64,000 nucleotides of DNA from Vreelandella zhaodongensis (GTDB lineage Bacteria; Pseudomonadota; Gammaproteobacteria; Pseudomonadales; Halomonadaceae), in NCBI RefSeq assembly GCF_013415115.1, contig NZ_JACCDD010000009.1, positions 1 to 64,000 of the forward strand, in the 5' to 3' direction. The position numbers and the translations under genes are program-made. This document shows positions 1-10,300 of the stretch, piece after piece (position 1 is the first letter of the stretch; every line of letters begins with the position of its first letter). The notes below the pieces were generated by a model. It had not been told where the DNA came from. It searched no databases and saw only the letters and a list, made by a program, of their open reading frames with translations.

Positions 1-3000
1 CACCCAGGCGACGCTCGAATGACTCGCCGCTGTCGCCAGCGAAGGTCAGCGGCGTATCGCCCAACTCAGTGACGCTGTTGTCAACGTAGCTCTTGTTGGT
101 GATGTGGTCGCCTTCGGTGATGTCACCGGTGTAGGTAACATTACCTTCGTTGTTAACGAAGAAGTTGTCACCCAGACGCGTCTCGCCTTCAACCGTCAGG
201 TTTTCAGTGATATCAACATTGGTGAACTCGACATCGTCTGCCGTCGCTACGGTGATGTCTTGGCCGTCACGCGTGATGGCGATGTTCTTGCCATCGATCA
301 TCTGCACGGTGTCACCTGGCGCAACGTTGGTCGCAGCGTCACCGTTGGTCTGAACGTTCCAGCCTTTGTTCGCCACGTCGCTAACGTCAGTTAGCTGATC
401 AAGGTTGACCGCGTGGTCGCCTTCGGTACCAGCCGCTACGTTGGTGATCTGGTTGCCACCCATATTAACGGTCGTTCCCGCCTGCAAGGTCAGGCTGTCA
501 CCAATGGTGGTACCGCCGTTCAGGGTGGTGGGGCCGTTAACCGTGAGCGAGTCATTAACTGTGACATTGTTGACATCCAGGTCATCGCTTAGCGCAATAA
601 CGAGGGTCTCGTCATCGGTCACTTCGGTGCTGAGGTTGGCGTTGCTAGTGACAATATTTAGCTCATCACCTAGCTTGCGATCGGTCGTGCCGGTATCGCC
701 ACCAAAGGTAATGGGAGTGCTTGCCAAGTCGTCGATACCGCCATCCACATACTCTTTATTAACGATGTGGGTGTTTTCAGTGATCGGGCCTGTATAGAAC
801 GCTTCGTTGTTAACCACCGAGAAGTTATCACCCAGGAAGGTATCACCCTTCACCGTGGTGTCGCCTTCGATAGTGGTATTGCCGCCGATATTGGTATCGC
901 CAGCTACGTCCAACTGGTTGGTCACATTAACATTGGAGAACTCAACATCATCCGCCGTCGCAACATTAATTTTGTTGCCATCACGGGTAATGGCAATGTT
1001 CTGGCCTTCCTCGAAGTCAGCGGCTTCACCTGGTGCGATGTTGAAGCCGTCTTCAACACCTTCACCGTTGGCACTTAGGTACCAGCCAGCATTGGCGATA
1101 TCTTCAACGCTGATTAGCTGATCAAGGTTGACCGCGTGGTCGCCTTCGGTACCGGCTGCCACGTTGGTGATCTGGGTGCCACCAGCATCGATACCGGTAT
1201 TGGTAATACTTGGACCGCCTACAATGGTCAGGCCATCATTGTTAACGGTGGTATCACCCATCACAACGCTGCCGTCTTCACCCAGGTCGATGTTCTCGGC
1301 CAGTTGGATGTTGAGCGTGTCGGTACCGTCAGCGACCACACCGATGTTACCTTCGGTCAGGCCACCTTCTGCGCCACCTTTAACGTTGGTGGTTTCACCC
1401 AGACGACGCTCGAACTCAGTACCGCTGTCGCCCATAAAGGTCAGCGGCGTATCACCCAACTCGTTGACGCTGTTATCAACGTAAGTCTTGTTGGTGATCT
1501 GGTCACCTTCGGTGATATCGCCAGTGTAGGTAACGTTACCTTCGTTGTTGACGAAGAAGTTGTCGCCCAGCTTGGTTTCACCTTCGACCGTCAGGTTTTC
1601 AGTGATATCAACATTGGTGAACTCAACGTCATCCGCTGTGGCCACTTCAATGCTGTTGCCCGTGCGCGTAATGGCAATATTCTGGCCTTGGCTAAAGTCA
1701 GCGCTTTCCCCTGGCGCGATGTTTTCGCCAGTCGCTTCACCGTTAGCAGTCAAATCCCAGCCAGCATTGGCGATATTACTGACCGATTTTAGCTGAGAGA
1801 CGTTAACCGCATCGCCATCTTCTGTACCCGCAGCGACTCTCGTGATTTGACGACTACCGACGTCTACTGAACCACGAGTAGCAATGGTATCCAAAATGGC
1901 CTGCTCATCGGCAGCGTCAGCTCCTTCTGGAATATAACCCGCAACGCCTGAACCAACCGAAGCCAGCGAGCCTGAGCCCAACGCGACCCCTTGCTCAACC
2001 ATCGAGATGGCTCCATTACCTAGAGCGACACTATTATCCTCCTCTGCCGCGGCTCCCCTGCCGATGGCAATCGCGAAGTTACCAGACGCCTCTGACAGCT
2101 GACCCAAGGCAATACTGCTGTCACGCCCGCTAGCTACCGCTTCACGCCCGATGGCAATGGCCTCGAACCCGATCGCTTCAGCTCCGTCGCCCACGGCAAC
2201 CGCATAGTCTTTCGATGCAACCGCATTAGTACCTGCAGCCAGGGAGTTCCTTCCTGTAGCACCGTCGTTATTGAAGTTACCCTGCTGGGTACCATTATCG
2301 TTAACGCTGTAGTAGTTCACACCACTGTCAGCCACCATGGTTTCCACAGCTTTCAGCTGCGAGACGTTAACCGCGTCGTCATCCTGAGTACCGGCGGCAA
2401 CGCTGGTGATCTGGCGACTGCCCACATCAACAGCACCACGAACGGCAGCTGTGTCCAGGATCGCTTGCTCTTGTGCCGCATCTGCGGTGGCCGGAATGTA
2501 GCCATCTACACCTGGACCAACGGTTGAAATGGAACCAGAGCCTAACGCGACGCCGTCATCCACTAACACTTCCGTGTTGGCACCCAGCGCGGCAGCACCT
2601 GAACGGTTCGCTAGGGCATTTTTACCAAGCGCAGCACCAGAAACGTCAAATGTTTCTGGGTTCTCATTTGGGTCATTATCTTCACGCCATGTGGCTTGCG
2701 CGCCATCACCAAACGCTGCGCCACCGTTGGCAGCACGCGCCACAGCACCCTGAGCGACAGAACCTGCCGCCCAGGCATCACGACCGATGGCCAGGGCATC
2801 TACACCAGTGGCTCGAGCATTAGTACCTACGGCAATGGTGTCGTCAACAGACGCCAGACTTTCGGTACCAATCGCAATAGCTCGTTCACCAGTTGCGTTC
2901 GCCGTATTACCAGTAGCCAACGCATTCCGAGCTGAAGCAGTAGCTTTTATACCTGTTGCAATCGCATTCTGGCCTGAAGCGGTAGCCCTGCGACCAATAG

Positions 3001-5608
3001 CAACTGCACTGTTACCCGTGCCTTTGGCGTAGCCACCGAGAGCAATACCAAAGTTTTGGCTTACTCCAGTTTCAGCCTCGTAGCCAACCGCAATCGAGCC
3101 AGCCGTATCGGTTTTAGCTCGGGTACCAATGGCGATTTGCGAACCGCCAGCTAGATCAACGGCATCTGGCACACCAGATGTGACATTGCCAGTAGAAGCA
3201 TTACGGCCCAACGTCAAATTGTCAGGCCCTTTGGACTCCGCAAAGAGGCCCATAGCAATGGAGTTTTCACCGTTCGCTTTGACTAAGCTACCAATTGCAA
3301 TTGAGTCATTTTTAGATGCTGTCGCTGCAAAACCTTGCGCGATCGCGCCACGACCTTCGGCAATAGCAGCCCCAGACCCGACAGCAGAAATAGCAATTGA
3401 GGTATTGCCAAGCGCTTGAGCGCCAGCACCTAAAGCGGTACCTGTGTTTACGCTACCGTTCGCTAGCTTTCGCCCACCCTGTGCGTCTAAACCAACAGCC
3501 GTACCATAGGACTCTGCCCCCGCACCCAAGGCAACTGTTGGCATGGGGTCGCCATTAGAATATCCATTAACATTATTGCTTCCATTTCCAATAAGAATCG
3601 AGGTGAAGCTATTACCACGAGCAGTAGCACCATCACCCGCTGCAACTGAACGAGCACCCTCGGCTCTTGCATTGGTACCTAGCGCACTAGAGCGAGCTCC
3701 AGTAGCCGTTGCAGCATAGCCATAGGCAGACGACACATTGCCGCTAGCCTTGGAATACTCACCAAAGGCCTGACCGCCGTTGCTGGCATTAGCACCGGTA
3801 CCTACCGCCCATGAACCGGTGGCAACCGCACCACGGCCGATGGCACCAGTATCAACACCTGATGCTAAACTATCTTTACCAATCGCAATTGCATTGGTGG
3901 CTGAAGCCTCAGCATTGGTACCCATTGCAACGGTGTTTTCAACCGTTGCCTGTGACTGCTTACCTAAAGCAATGGCGCCATTAGCACTGGCAACTGCATC
4001 GCTACCTGATGCCCAAGCATTCTCAGCACTCGCTTTAGCACCACTACCTACCGCTGTACTACGGGATCCACCGGCTTCAGAAAATTCACCTAGCGCTAAG
4101 CTGTAATCGCCATTGGCTTCAGCAAAATTACCCACACTGGAGGCACTCACACCGTTAGCTTTAGCAATATTACCTAGCGCTAAACTGTAATCGCCATTGG
4201 CTTGAGCTCCATTGCCCAGACTAGATGCCTGTACACCATTAGCCTCAGCAAAATTACCTACAGCAAGACCATAGTTAGCTCTTGCCTTTGCATTATTACC
4301 AAAGGCTGCGGCATCGTCGCCCACCGCTTCGGCACTAAAGCCCACCGCGAGAGCAGACATAGGGTTACCGGAACCGTCCACACCGCCTTCGGCGTATGCT
4401 TCATCCCCAATGGCGATATCACCAGCCTTAGCTGCTTCCGCAGCCCCAATGGCAACAGAACGATTCCCCGTTGCCTTTGCATCACCACCGAGTGCGCTCC
4501 CCCCCTTTCCGAGGGCCTTTGCACCATACCCAAACGCCATAGCCGCTTCGGCTGCTTCCGCTCGAATACCAATAGCAAGCGAACCCAGCTCATTTGCCCG
4601 GGTGTCATATCCCATTGCAATAGCACCAAGGCCATCAGCAATGGCGGGCGCGTAAGCGGCGGGCGAAATAGCAATGGAGGTATTGCCGGTGGCCTGTGCA
4701 CCGGCACCAAGGGCCGTGCCGGTATTAATTAAACCATCCCCATTTCCAGATTCACGTCCAGCGACCGCATCATGGCCAATAGCGGTCCCTGAAGTCGCCG
4801 TTGCACCCGACCCCACCGCCGTGGTCGGCAAATCATCACCCACCTCGTAACCATTTGGATTACTGGTAGGGGCATCGTTCAACGCCTGGGTTGATACAAC
4901 AATAGCCTCTGCCACCGCGCCATCGCCCATGGCGAGAGAGCCTACACCTTTAGCTTTTGCCTCCGACCCAAGTGCGACAGAGCGCACCCCCGAAGCGGTT
5001 GCATTCGTTCCCAACGCCATTGCCCAATTGGCTGACGCAACTGTTGGGCGATTGCCAACGGTGCCGATGGCAATGGAACGGTGCCCCCTAGCGACAGAAC
5101 CACCACCAATAGCAGTACCCACACTGCTAGTCCCATCACTATTCGACCCACCCGCTGCAGCACGATGGCCTATGGCAACACCGCCGGTCGCTGAGGATGC
5201 ACGCCCAATAGCAATACCGCTCTGCGCATCAGGATTGGGAGGGAAAAAAAGGTTAACGCCAGTCGCTTCAGCTCCCCAGCCAATAGCGATCACACCATCA
5301 GTACAGGCTTTCGCTCCAGAGCCAATGCCAATACGAGTGTTATTAAACCCCTGATTGGCACAGCTATCTGCATTCATTAACGCATCTGCCTGCACTGGAG
5401 AAACCAGCGCTATTGAGCCAACAGCTAGCGCTACCGCGGCGACCACTGGGCGCAGCAAAGCAGGAATATTTGAGGCGACTTCCGGTGCCGGCAGCTGGCC
5501 GACCACCCCCTGCCGCGTGGCCGCTTTATCGCGGCTACGTGCCGCTTCAGATGTCACCACCAACCGACCAAGTGTCCGGTTCCAGATTAGGCGAAATACG
5601 TTATTCAT
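1..5608 (-). CDS. Trimeric autotransporter adhesin 1 (3' end outside window)
   Basis: The minus-strand frame is open from the ATG at 5606-5608 to the window edge, giving at least 1869 codons without the membrane anchor. It starts MNNVFRLIWNRTLGRLVV, the extended signal peptide (ESPR) of type Vc autotransporters, then a hydrophobic stretch ending about residue 80. A long head follows (about 5340-1850), made of short repeats of the type xAIAxGxxAxA. Neck motifs of the form GSRQITxVAAG...DAVNVSQL occur near 2400 and 1830. The visible stalk (1-1800) uses a different module from adhesins 2 and 3, with phrases such as ELGDTPLTFxGDSG and RRLG, repeated at about 1395 bp. GGAG lies about 11 nt before the ATG. 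These proteins form homotrimeric surface fibres that bind host or abiotic surfaces; the ligand here is unknown. Any downstream partner gene is outside the window. Confidence 0.93.
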   Translation of the reverse strand, partial: MNNVFRLIWNRTLGRLVVTSEAARSRDKAATRQGVVGQLPAPEVASNIPALLRPVVAAVALAVGSIALVSPVQADALMNADSCANQGFNNTRIGIGSGAKACTDGVIAIGWGAEATGVNLFFPPNPDAQSGIAIGRASSATGGVAIGHRAAAGGSNSDGTSSVGTAIGGGSVARGHRSIAIGTVGNRPTVASANWAMALGTNATASGVRSVALGSEAKAKGVGSLAMGDGAVAEAIVVSTQALNDAPTSNPNGYEVGDDLPTTAVGSGATATSGTAIGHDAVAGRESGNGDGLINTGTALGAGAQATGNTSIAISPAAYAPAIADGLGAIAMGYDTRANELGSLAIGIRAEAAEAAMAFGYGAKALGKGGSALGGDAKATGNRSVAIGAAEAAKAGDIAIGDEAYAEGGVDGSGNPMSALAVGFSAEAVGDDAAAFGNNAKARANYGLAVGNFAEANGVQASSLGNGAQANGDYSLALGNIAKANGVSASSVGNFAEANGDYSLALGEFSEAGGSRSTAVGSGAKASAENAWASGSDAVASANGAIALGKQSQATVENTVAMGTNAEASATNAIAIGKDSLASGVDTGAIGRGAVATGSWAVGTGANASNGGQAFGEYSKASGNVSSAYGYAATATGARSSALGTNARAEGARSVAAGDGATARGNSFTSILIGNGSNNVNGYSNGDPMPTVALGAGAESYGTAVGLDAQGGRKLANGSVNTGTALGAGAQALGNTSIAISAVGSGAAIAEGRGAIAQGFAATASKNDSIAIGSLVKANGENSIAMGLFAESKGPDNLTLGRNASTGNVTSGVPDAVDLAGGSQIAIGTRAKTDTAGSIAVGYEAETGVSQNFGIALGGYAKGTGNSAVAIGRRATASGQNAIATGIKATASARNALATGNTANATGERAIAIGTESLASVDDTIAVGTNARATGVDALAIGRDAWAAGSVAQGAVARAANGGAAFGDGAQATWREDNDPNENPETFDVSGAALGKNALANRSGAAALGANTEVLVDDGVALGSGSISTVGPGVDGYIPATADAAQEQAILDTAAVRGAVDVGSRQITSVAAGTQDDDAVNVSQLKAVETMVADSGVNYYSVNDNGTQQGNFNNDGATGRNSLAAGTNAVASKDYAVAVGDGAEAIGFEAIAIGREAVASGRDSSIALGQLSEASGNFAIAIGRGAAAEEDNSVALGNGAISMVEQGVALGSGSLASVGSGVAGYIPEGADAADEQAILDTIATRGSVDVGSRQITRVAAGTEDGDAVNVSQLKSVSNIANAGWDLTANGEATGENIAPGESADFSQGQNIAITRTGNSIEVATADDVEFTNVDITENLTVEGETKLGDNFFVNNEGNVTYTGDITEGDQITNKTYVDNSVNELGDTPLTFMGDSGTEFERRLGETTNVKGGAEGGLTEGNIGVVADGTDTLNIQLAENIDLGEDGSVVMGDTTVNNDGLTIVGGPSITNTGIDAGGTQITNVAAGTEGDHAVNLDQLISVEDIANAGWYLSANGEGVEDGFNIAPGEAADFEEGQNIAITRDGNKINVATADDVEFSNVNVTNQLDVAGDTNIGGNTTIEGDTTVKGDTFLGDNFSVVNNEAFYTGPITENTHIVNKEYVDGGIDDLASTPITFGGDTGTTDRKLGDELNIVTSNANLSTEVTDDETLVIALSDDLDVNNVTVNDSLTVNGPTTLNGGTTIGDSLTLQAGTTVNMGGNQITNVAAGTEGDHAVNLDQLTDVSDVANKGWNVQTNGDAATNVAPGDTVQMIDGKNIAITRDGQDITVATADDVEFTNVDITENLTVEGETRLGDNFFVNNEGNVTYTGDITEGDHITNKSYVDNSVTELGDTPLTFAGDSGESFERRLG

Positions 5609-6384
5609 TTGCTGAGAACTCCACTAACCATTCCAATGAGGAGGCAACTTCACCTCGCACAGTTTTCCCTTGGCCATCTCGGTGCGATGTTGAAGCTCAG
5701 GGGCAAACCAGGCCTGGGGCAACATCATTCCGACTGGGCAGCCTTCGAATGCCATCATGCAACTCAATCCTTTCGTAGCGTTGCGATAGATAGACAAACG
5801 ACAGCTACAAGTACACGTAAGACTCCGTGCAAAAACACAGAATCTTATGCGAACCGTTCAAGGCGTTTATTTAGTGGATGCATTCTCTTACTTAGGCACG
5901 TACTTACTCAACATAACGATACAATTGTTAATGCTCAGCCATCAGAGCAAAGGCCGATAACACCACTGGATGTTTAATAGCATTTAACATTAAAATATTA
6001 ATCACAATAAATTAAGCAAACACTCTTTAATGGTTAATTATTATAAATGACAACGAAACTGTATTTAACAATAAAAATAAAACAAAAAATCAAAAAAAAC
6101 AAATACTTATTAGATCAATGCAGTCGTTGGAAAAACCCGCTTGGCTATTCAAGATAGAAAATAAAACTAAAGCTTATATCGCTAATAAACCCTGCACTAA
6201 CGATTTAACTTTTTCTATCAATTCAGCGATGCTAAAAAAACACCTTAAACTTTTACTATTGTTTACACTATCTTATGGACACCACGTCCATAAGCATGCC
6301 GAGTCCCTTACAGCTTTGTTAACGGAACTTAACTATCATCAGTATCAGATCACTTTTTGTCATGAAATGTTAACAAGGCAGCAA
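5609..6384 (-). promoter_or_regulatory. AT-rich leader/promoter region of adhesin 1
   Basis: About 780 bases without a convincing gene, clearly richer in A/T than the flanking genes, with long A runs around 6060-6110. It lies between the terminator of the upstream lipoprotein gene and adhesin 1, so it should hold the adhesin 1 promoter. The motif TACAATTGTT at 5920-5929 also occurs upstream of adhesin 2. I could not fix -35/-10 boxes with confidence. AT-rich adhesin promoters are often bound by H-NS-type silencers; that is inference here. Confidence 0.5.
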
Positions 6385-6428
6385 AATGCCCGCGAGACCT
6401 TTACCTCTATAAAAGTCACGCGGGCATT
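6385..6428 (-). terminator. Rho-independent terminator after the adhesin 2-linked lipoprotein gene
   Basis: Perfect 10-bp inverted repeat AATGCCCGCG (6385-6394) and CGCGGGCATT (6419-6428), with a 24-nt loop that can itself pair in part. On the minus strand it is followed by TTTT. It starts 30 nt past the stop codon of the lipoprotein gene, separating it from adhesin 1. Confidence 0.75.
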
Positions 6429-6457
6429 AAAGTGATGGCACAGCATTTTTTGTTTTT

Positions 6458-7249
6458 TTAGCTTTCGTACTGCAGGGTTATTTCGACCCTTCGATTGGGT
6501 TTTAAACACGCTATGACACTTGGGGTTGCTACACTGCCAGGGCAGTTCACTACTGGGTCGGCTTGCCCTCTCCCTGTCATCTGTAAGCTGGCTCGTGCCA
6601 CCCCTTGGCTGGCTAAGTAATTGCCGACTGATTCAGCCCGAGCCTGGGATAAGCGTAAGTTGTATTGCGCATCACCCAAGCGATCCGCATAACCCGCCAC
6701 TCGAATACTGGTTGGAGGGGTAGCTTGATCGAAGGCCGCCACTATTCTATCTAAGGCACGCCGACCTTCTAGGGTCAGCTGCGCGCTATCAAAGTCGAAC
6801 AGCACATCCCCTGGCAGCATTAGCTTCTCTTGGCGTGGCTCTGTGGCAAACTCCTCCACCTGGATAGGAACTAACAGCGCTGGGCACTGTGCGTCGCGCC
6901 AGTAAGTGCTTGTGACGCGCATCTCACGGTCAAATAGCAATTTATACTGGCAAGTAATGTACTCATTGCCGTTACCAGTATAAAAGTTAAAGGCATAGTC
7001 CCACTCGCGCACGCCAAAAATACCTTCGCTAAAGTGGGGATGCCCCAATAATAGACGTACTTGGTCTTTGTGTTGGCCTTCAGAAATGCGCAGCACATCA
7101 TCGGGATCGACAAAATCCCCCGTTTTCAGATACGTGCTGTCCAAATCAGGAAAGCGAACTTCACCCTCGTCTGTTAGCGACGCATTGGAAGCACAGCCTG
7201 CTAGCCCAACAATCAGGCCAATTGCTAATATCGTGGATCGATTTTTCAT
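6458..7249 (-). CDS. tpgA: TpgA-like lipoprotein (SmpA/BamE + OmpA domains), partner of adhesin 2
   Basis: A 263-residue outer-membrane lipoprotein. The signal peptide ends in lipobox LAGC (Cys19). Residues about 45-125 resemble the SmpA/OmlA (BamE) fold; residues about 145-260 are an OmpA C-terminal peptidoglycan-binding domain, with LFDFDS at 150-155 and Asp189/Arg204 at the spacing of the known diaminopimelate-binding pair. TpgA of Acinetobacter, encoded with the adhesin AtaA, anchors a trimeric autotransporter to peptidoglycan and aids its display; the same role is inferred here from position and domains. I prefer the ATG at 7247-7249 over the in-frame GTG at 7253-7255 because AGGG then sits at normal spacing. 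It lies 80 nt downstream of adhesin 2 and is closely related to the lipoprotein at 22623-23450. Confidence 0.88.
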   Translation of the reverse strand: MKNRSTILAIGLIVGLAGCASNASLTDEGEVRFPDLDSTYLKTGDFVDPDDVLRISEGQHKDQVRLLLGHPHFSEGIFGVREWDYAFNFYTGNGNEYITCQYKLLFDREMRVTSTYWRDAQCPALLVPIQVEEFATEPRQEKLMLPGDVLFDFDSAQLTLEGRRALDRIVAAFDQATPPTSIRVAGYADRLGDAQYNLRLSQARAESVGNYLASQGVARASLQMTGRGQADPVVNCPGSVATPSVIACLKPNRRVEITLQYES

Positions 7250-7292
7250 GGTCACGCCCTATTCCGTTATACAAGCCCATGCTGAATAGAAA

Positions 7293-7320
7293 ACAAGGGA
7301 GAAGGTGCCCTCTCCCTTGT
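7293..7320 (-). terminator. Hairpin between adhesin 2 and its lipoprotein gene (possible attenuator)
   Basis: Perfect 10-bp stem ACAAGGGAGA (7293-7302) and TCTCCCTTGT (7311-7320) with an 8-nt loop. On the minus strand it is followed by TTTTCTATTC, a weak U tract. It lies 9 nt after the adhesin 2 stop codon and before the lipoprotein gene. It could be a partial terminator or an mRNA-stabilising 3' hairpin that sets the adhesin:lipoprotein ratio. Confidence 0.6.
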
Positions 7321-7329
7321 GCTTGCGGG

Positions 7330-10300
7330 TTAATCAATCACACCTGAGATACCCAGCCCAATGGTTGCTCCAGCACGGGAACCTGCTACGCCCGCATTCA
7401 AACTCCAACGGCCATTGTCAGCAGTCCGGCGGAAGTTAACGCCTACAGCGCTTTCGCCGCTGTGATGGCCGCCACCAACATGGTAGGTAAGCTTGCCAGG
7501 CACATAGGGCGCATGCCCCATGGCAGCCACTGCGGCAATACCGGCATTGGCGTTGCGCTCCACTTTGTCGATACGTCCGTGGACATTATTAATTTCATTG
7601 GCGAAACGTTGCCCCAACTCGTTCATCTGACCGACATTGACGGCATCTCCCGGGTTCACGCCTGGTGCCACATTAGTAATGGTAGTACCGTTGGCATCAA
7701 AGCCGTCTACCGTCATACTCGGGCCACCTTGAATACGCACGCCATCGTTATTAACAGTGGTATTACCCGTGGTAACACTATCCACATTTAGCTCACGGTT
7801 GAGCGTGACCTGCACCCCCTCACCTGTTGTTCGGGTGGTGATGTTTTCATCACCCGTCACCGCTACGGTATCACCTAGCTGGCGGTTGACTCGCTCGCCT
7901 TGGTCAGCACTGACATTTAGGCCTTTATCCAGGGTACTGTTAATGTTGCTGATACTGTCGGTGTTACCCGCAATCTGATTACGGTTATCTTCAATATTAC
8001 TGGTATTACCCGCCACCTCTTGTTGGGTTGTGTGTAGCTGATCACCAGATACAGCGTCGGAACTGCCTGGCGCAATCTCACCCGGTGCCACATTGGTGAT
8101 TTTGGTGCCCCCCTCGCCAGCTAACTCAACCGTGCTCTTATCGATAGAACCATCGTCGTTGCGAGCATACTCGACAGCGCCTTCTCCACCACCACCTTGA
8201 GGTATACCTGCTACTGTCTCAGTAAGATCGCCTAAATCACCTTCTACAATGGTTAAGCGCGTATCGAGGGCTTCCATAAATTGATTAGCAGCATATAGCT
8301 GGCTTCCATTGATGGCATCGGTACTCGTTGCGCTGATTCGACCTGCCGCTACATTGGTAATAGTACGCTCAGCACCGGCGCTCCCTACGCTAACTGTGGC
8401 CACAGGGTTTACACCTGCAAACTGATAAGTCTGGCCTCCAATCTCCACCAAAGCAGTCCTTACGGCTGCTTCGGTGCGTGCTCCTTCACCTAGCGCCACA
8501 CTGCCTTGATGAGATGCTACAGCGTCGTAGCCCATGGCTAGCGCACGATCGCCCGTGGCACGCGCTTCGTATCCTACAGCGGTAGAACCTTGTCCTTCAG
8601 CAAAGGCGTCACTTACCGGCAAACCGCTATCGTTCGTGCGCACATAGCGGATGCCTCGACCGTTATTAGTGATGTACTCGTCACTCAGGTCGCCCGCAAT
8701 GTTGATGAGCCCCTCTTCTAAGTTATTAATCAGATCCTTAGTCGCCCAGAGCTGAGAACCATTGATCGCGTCGGTACTCCCTTCATTAACATCGCCTTCA
8801 CCCACACCGCCGATACGGGTATTGCCACTATCATCTACATTGCCCGCATCAATACTGACACTACCAACCTCCACCCGATCAAAGTTGACCTCATCTGCAG
8901 TGGCAACGGTGTAAATGGTTTGGCCATCATCGCCGATACGATCAGCGACCGTCATATTGTTACCGGCTTCCACTTCCGTTTTGGCAGCGGTGACACTGCT
9001 ACTAAGGTTATTGGCAACGTTTTGCAAATCACCGGCGTTAATGACATTCCCTAGCGCATCGCCTTCTAGCTCGTCCAGCGGGGTGTCACCGACCCCACTT
9101 GCCGCATTGGTAATCTGTTTATTACCAGCATCGATACCTTGTGTAGTGACACTTGGGCCACCTGTGATCACCAAACCGTCGTTACTAATAGATGTATCTC
9201 CCACCGACACGCTATTACCGATACGCACATCATCGGCTAGACGATAATCAATCGAAGTACTGCCGTCTTCGCTACGCATATGGGAAATCACCACGTTTTC
9301 ATCGCCGCTAACAAAGTCAACGTTGGCGTTAGGTCCTACATTACTGCTAGCAGTACCTGTTTCATCTGTGGTGGTGACATTCCAACCTGCATTGGCAGAG
9401 TCGCTCACTTTTTCCAGCTGGCTGAGGTTAACGGCGTCGTTGGCGTCCACCCCATCGGCGAGGTTGCTGATGATGGTGTTATTCATATCGATACCGCCAC
9501 CGGTCAGCGTTGGGCCGCCGGTGATGGCGAGGCTGTCACTGTTGATGCTGGTGAAGGTGACATCCTCGGCGGTGGCGATCTTGATGCCGCCCGCTTCATC
9601 GGTCAGTACGATGTTGTCGCCGGTGACGAAGTTGGCAACGTTATCGTCCTGGTCGAGGGTTTTGACCTCGGTGCCGTCGATCTGGGTGACCACGGTTTGT
9701 AGCGCGGAGTCGGCCAGCAGCAGGCTGTCTTGGGTCTCCTGATTGAGCGCCACTTCATAGTCGGTGACGTTGCCACCTGCATCCGTATCGGTAACGGTCA
9801 CGCCGGTGCCTGCAGTGACCGATGCACCATCGGCATTGACGGTGTAGATATCCTGGCCGTCCGCGCCAGTGGTTTGGTCAACGCTGGCAACGTTGGTACC
9901 TGCTTCAACTTCAGTTTTTGAGGCAGCGGCAGCGCCTTCCAGCTGGCTGAGGTTAACGGCGTCGTTGGCGTTAACACCATCGGCGAGATTGCTGATGGTG
10001 GTGTTATTCATATCGATACCGCCACCGGTCAGCGTTGGGCCGCCGGTGATGGCGAGGCTATCGCTGTTGATGCTGGTGAAGGTGACATCCTCGGCGGTGG
10101 CAATCTTGATGCCGCCCGCTTCATCGGTCAGTACGATGTTGTCGCCGGTAACGAAGTTGGCAACGTTATCGTCCTGGTCGAGGGTTTTGACCTCGGTGCC
10201 ATCGATCTGGGTGACCACGGTTTGGAGCGCGGAGTCGGCCAGCAGCAGGCTGTCTTGGGTGTCCTGGTTCAGCGCCACTTCATAGTCGGTGACGTTGTTA

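Noticed and set aside
4258..4710. 150-codon minus-strand open frame inside adhesin 1
   Set aside because: It is in a different frame from the adhesin, which is continuous through this region, and has no recognisable domain.
1..5608. Possible frameshift in adhesin 1
   Set aside because: Frame checks at the window edge, near 1800, 3850, 4360, 4930 and at the start codon all give the same phase, with typical head-repeat sequence between.
6118..6435. 105-codon plus-strand frame in the adhesin 1 leader
   Set aside because: It overlaps the terminator at 6385-6428, lies in AT-rich leader DNA, has no Shine-Dalgarno and no recognisable domain.
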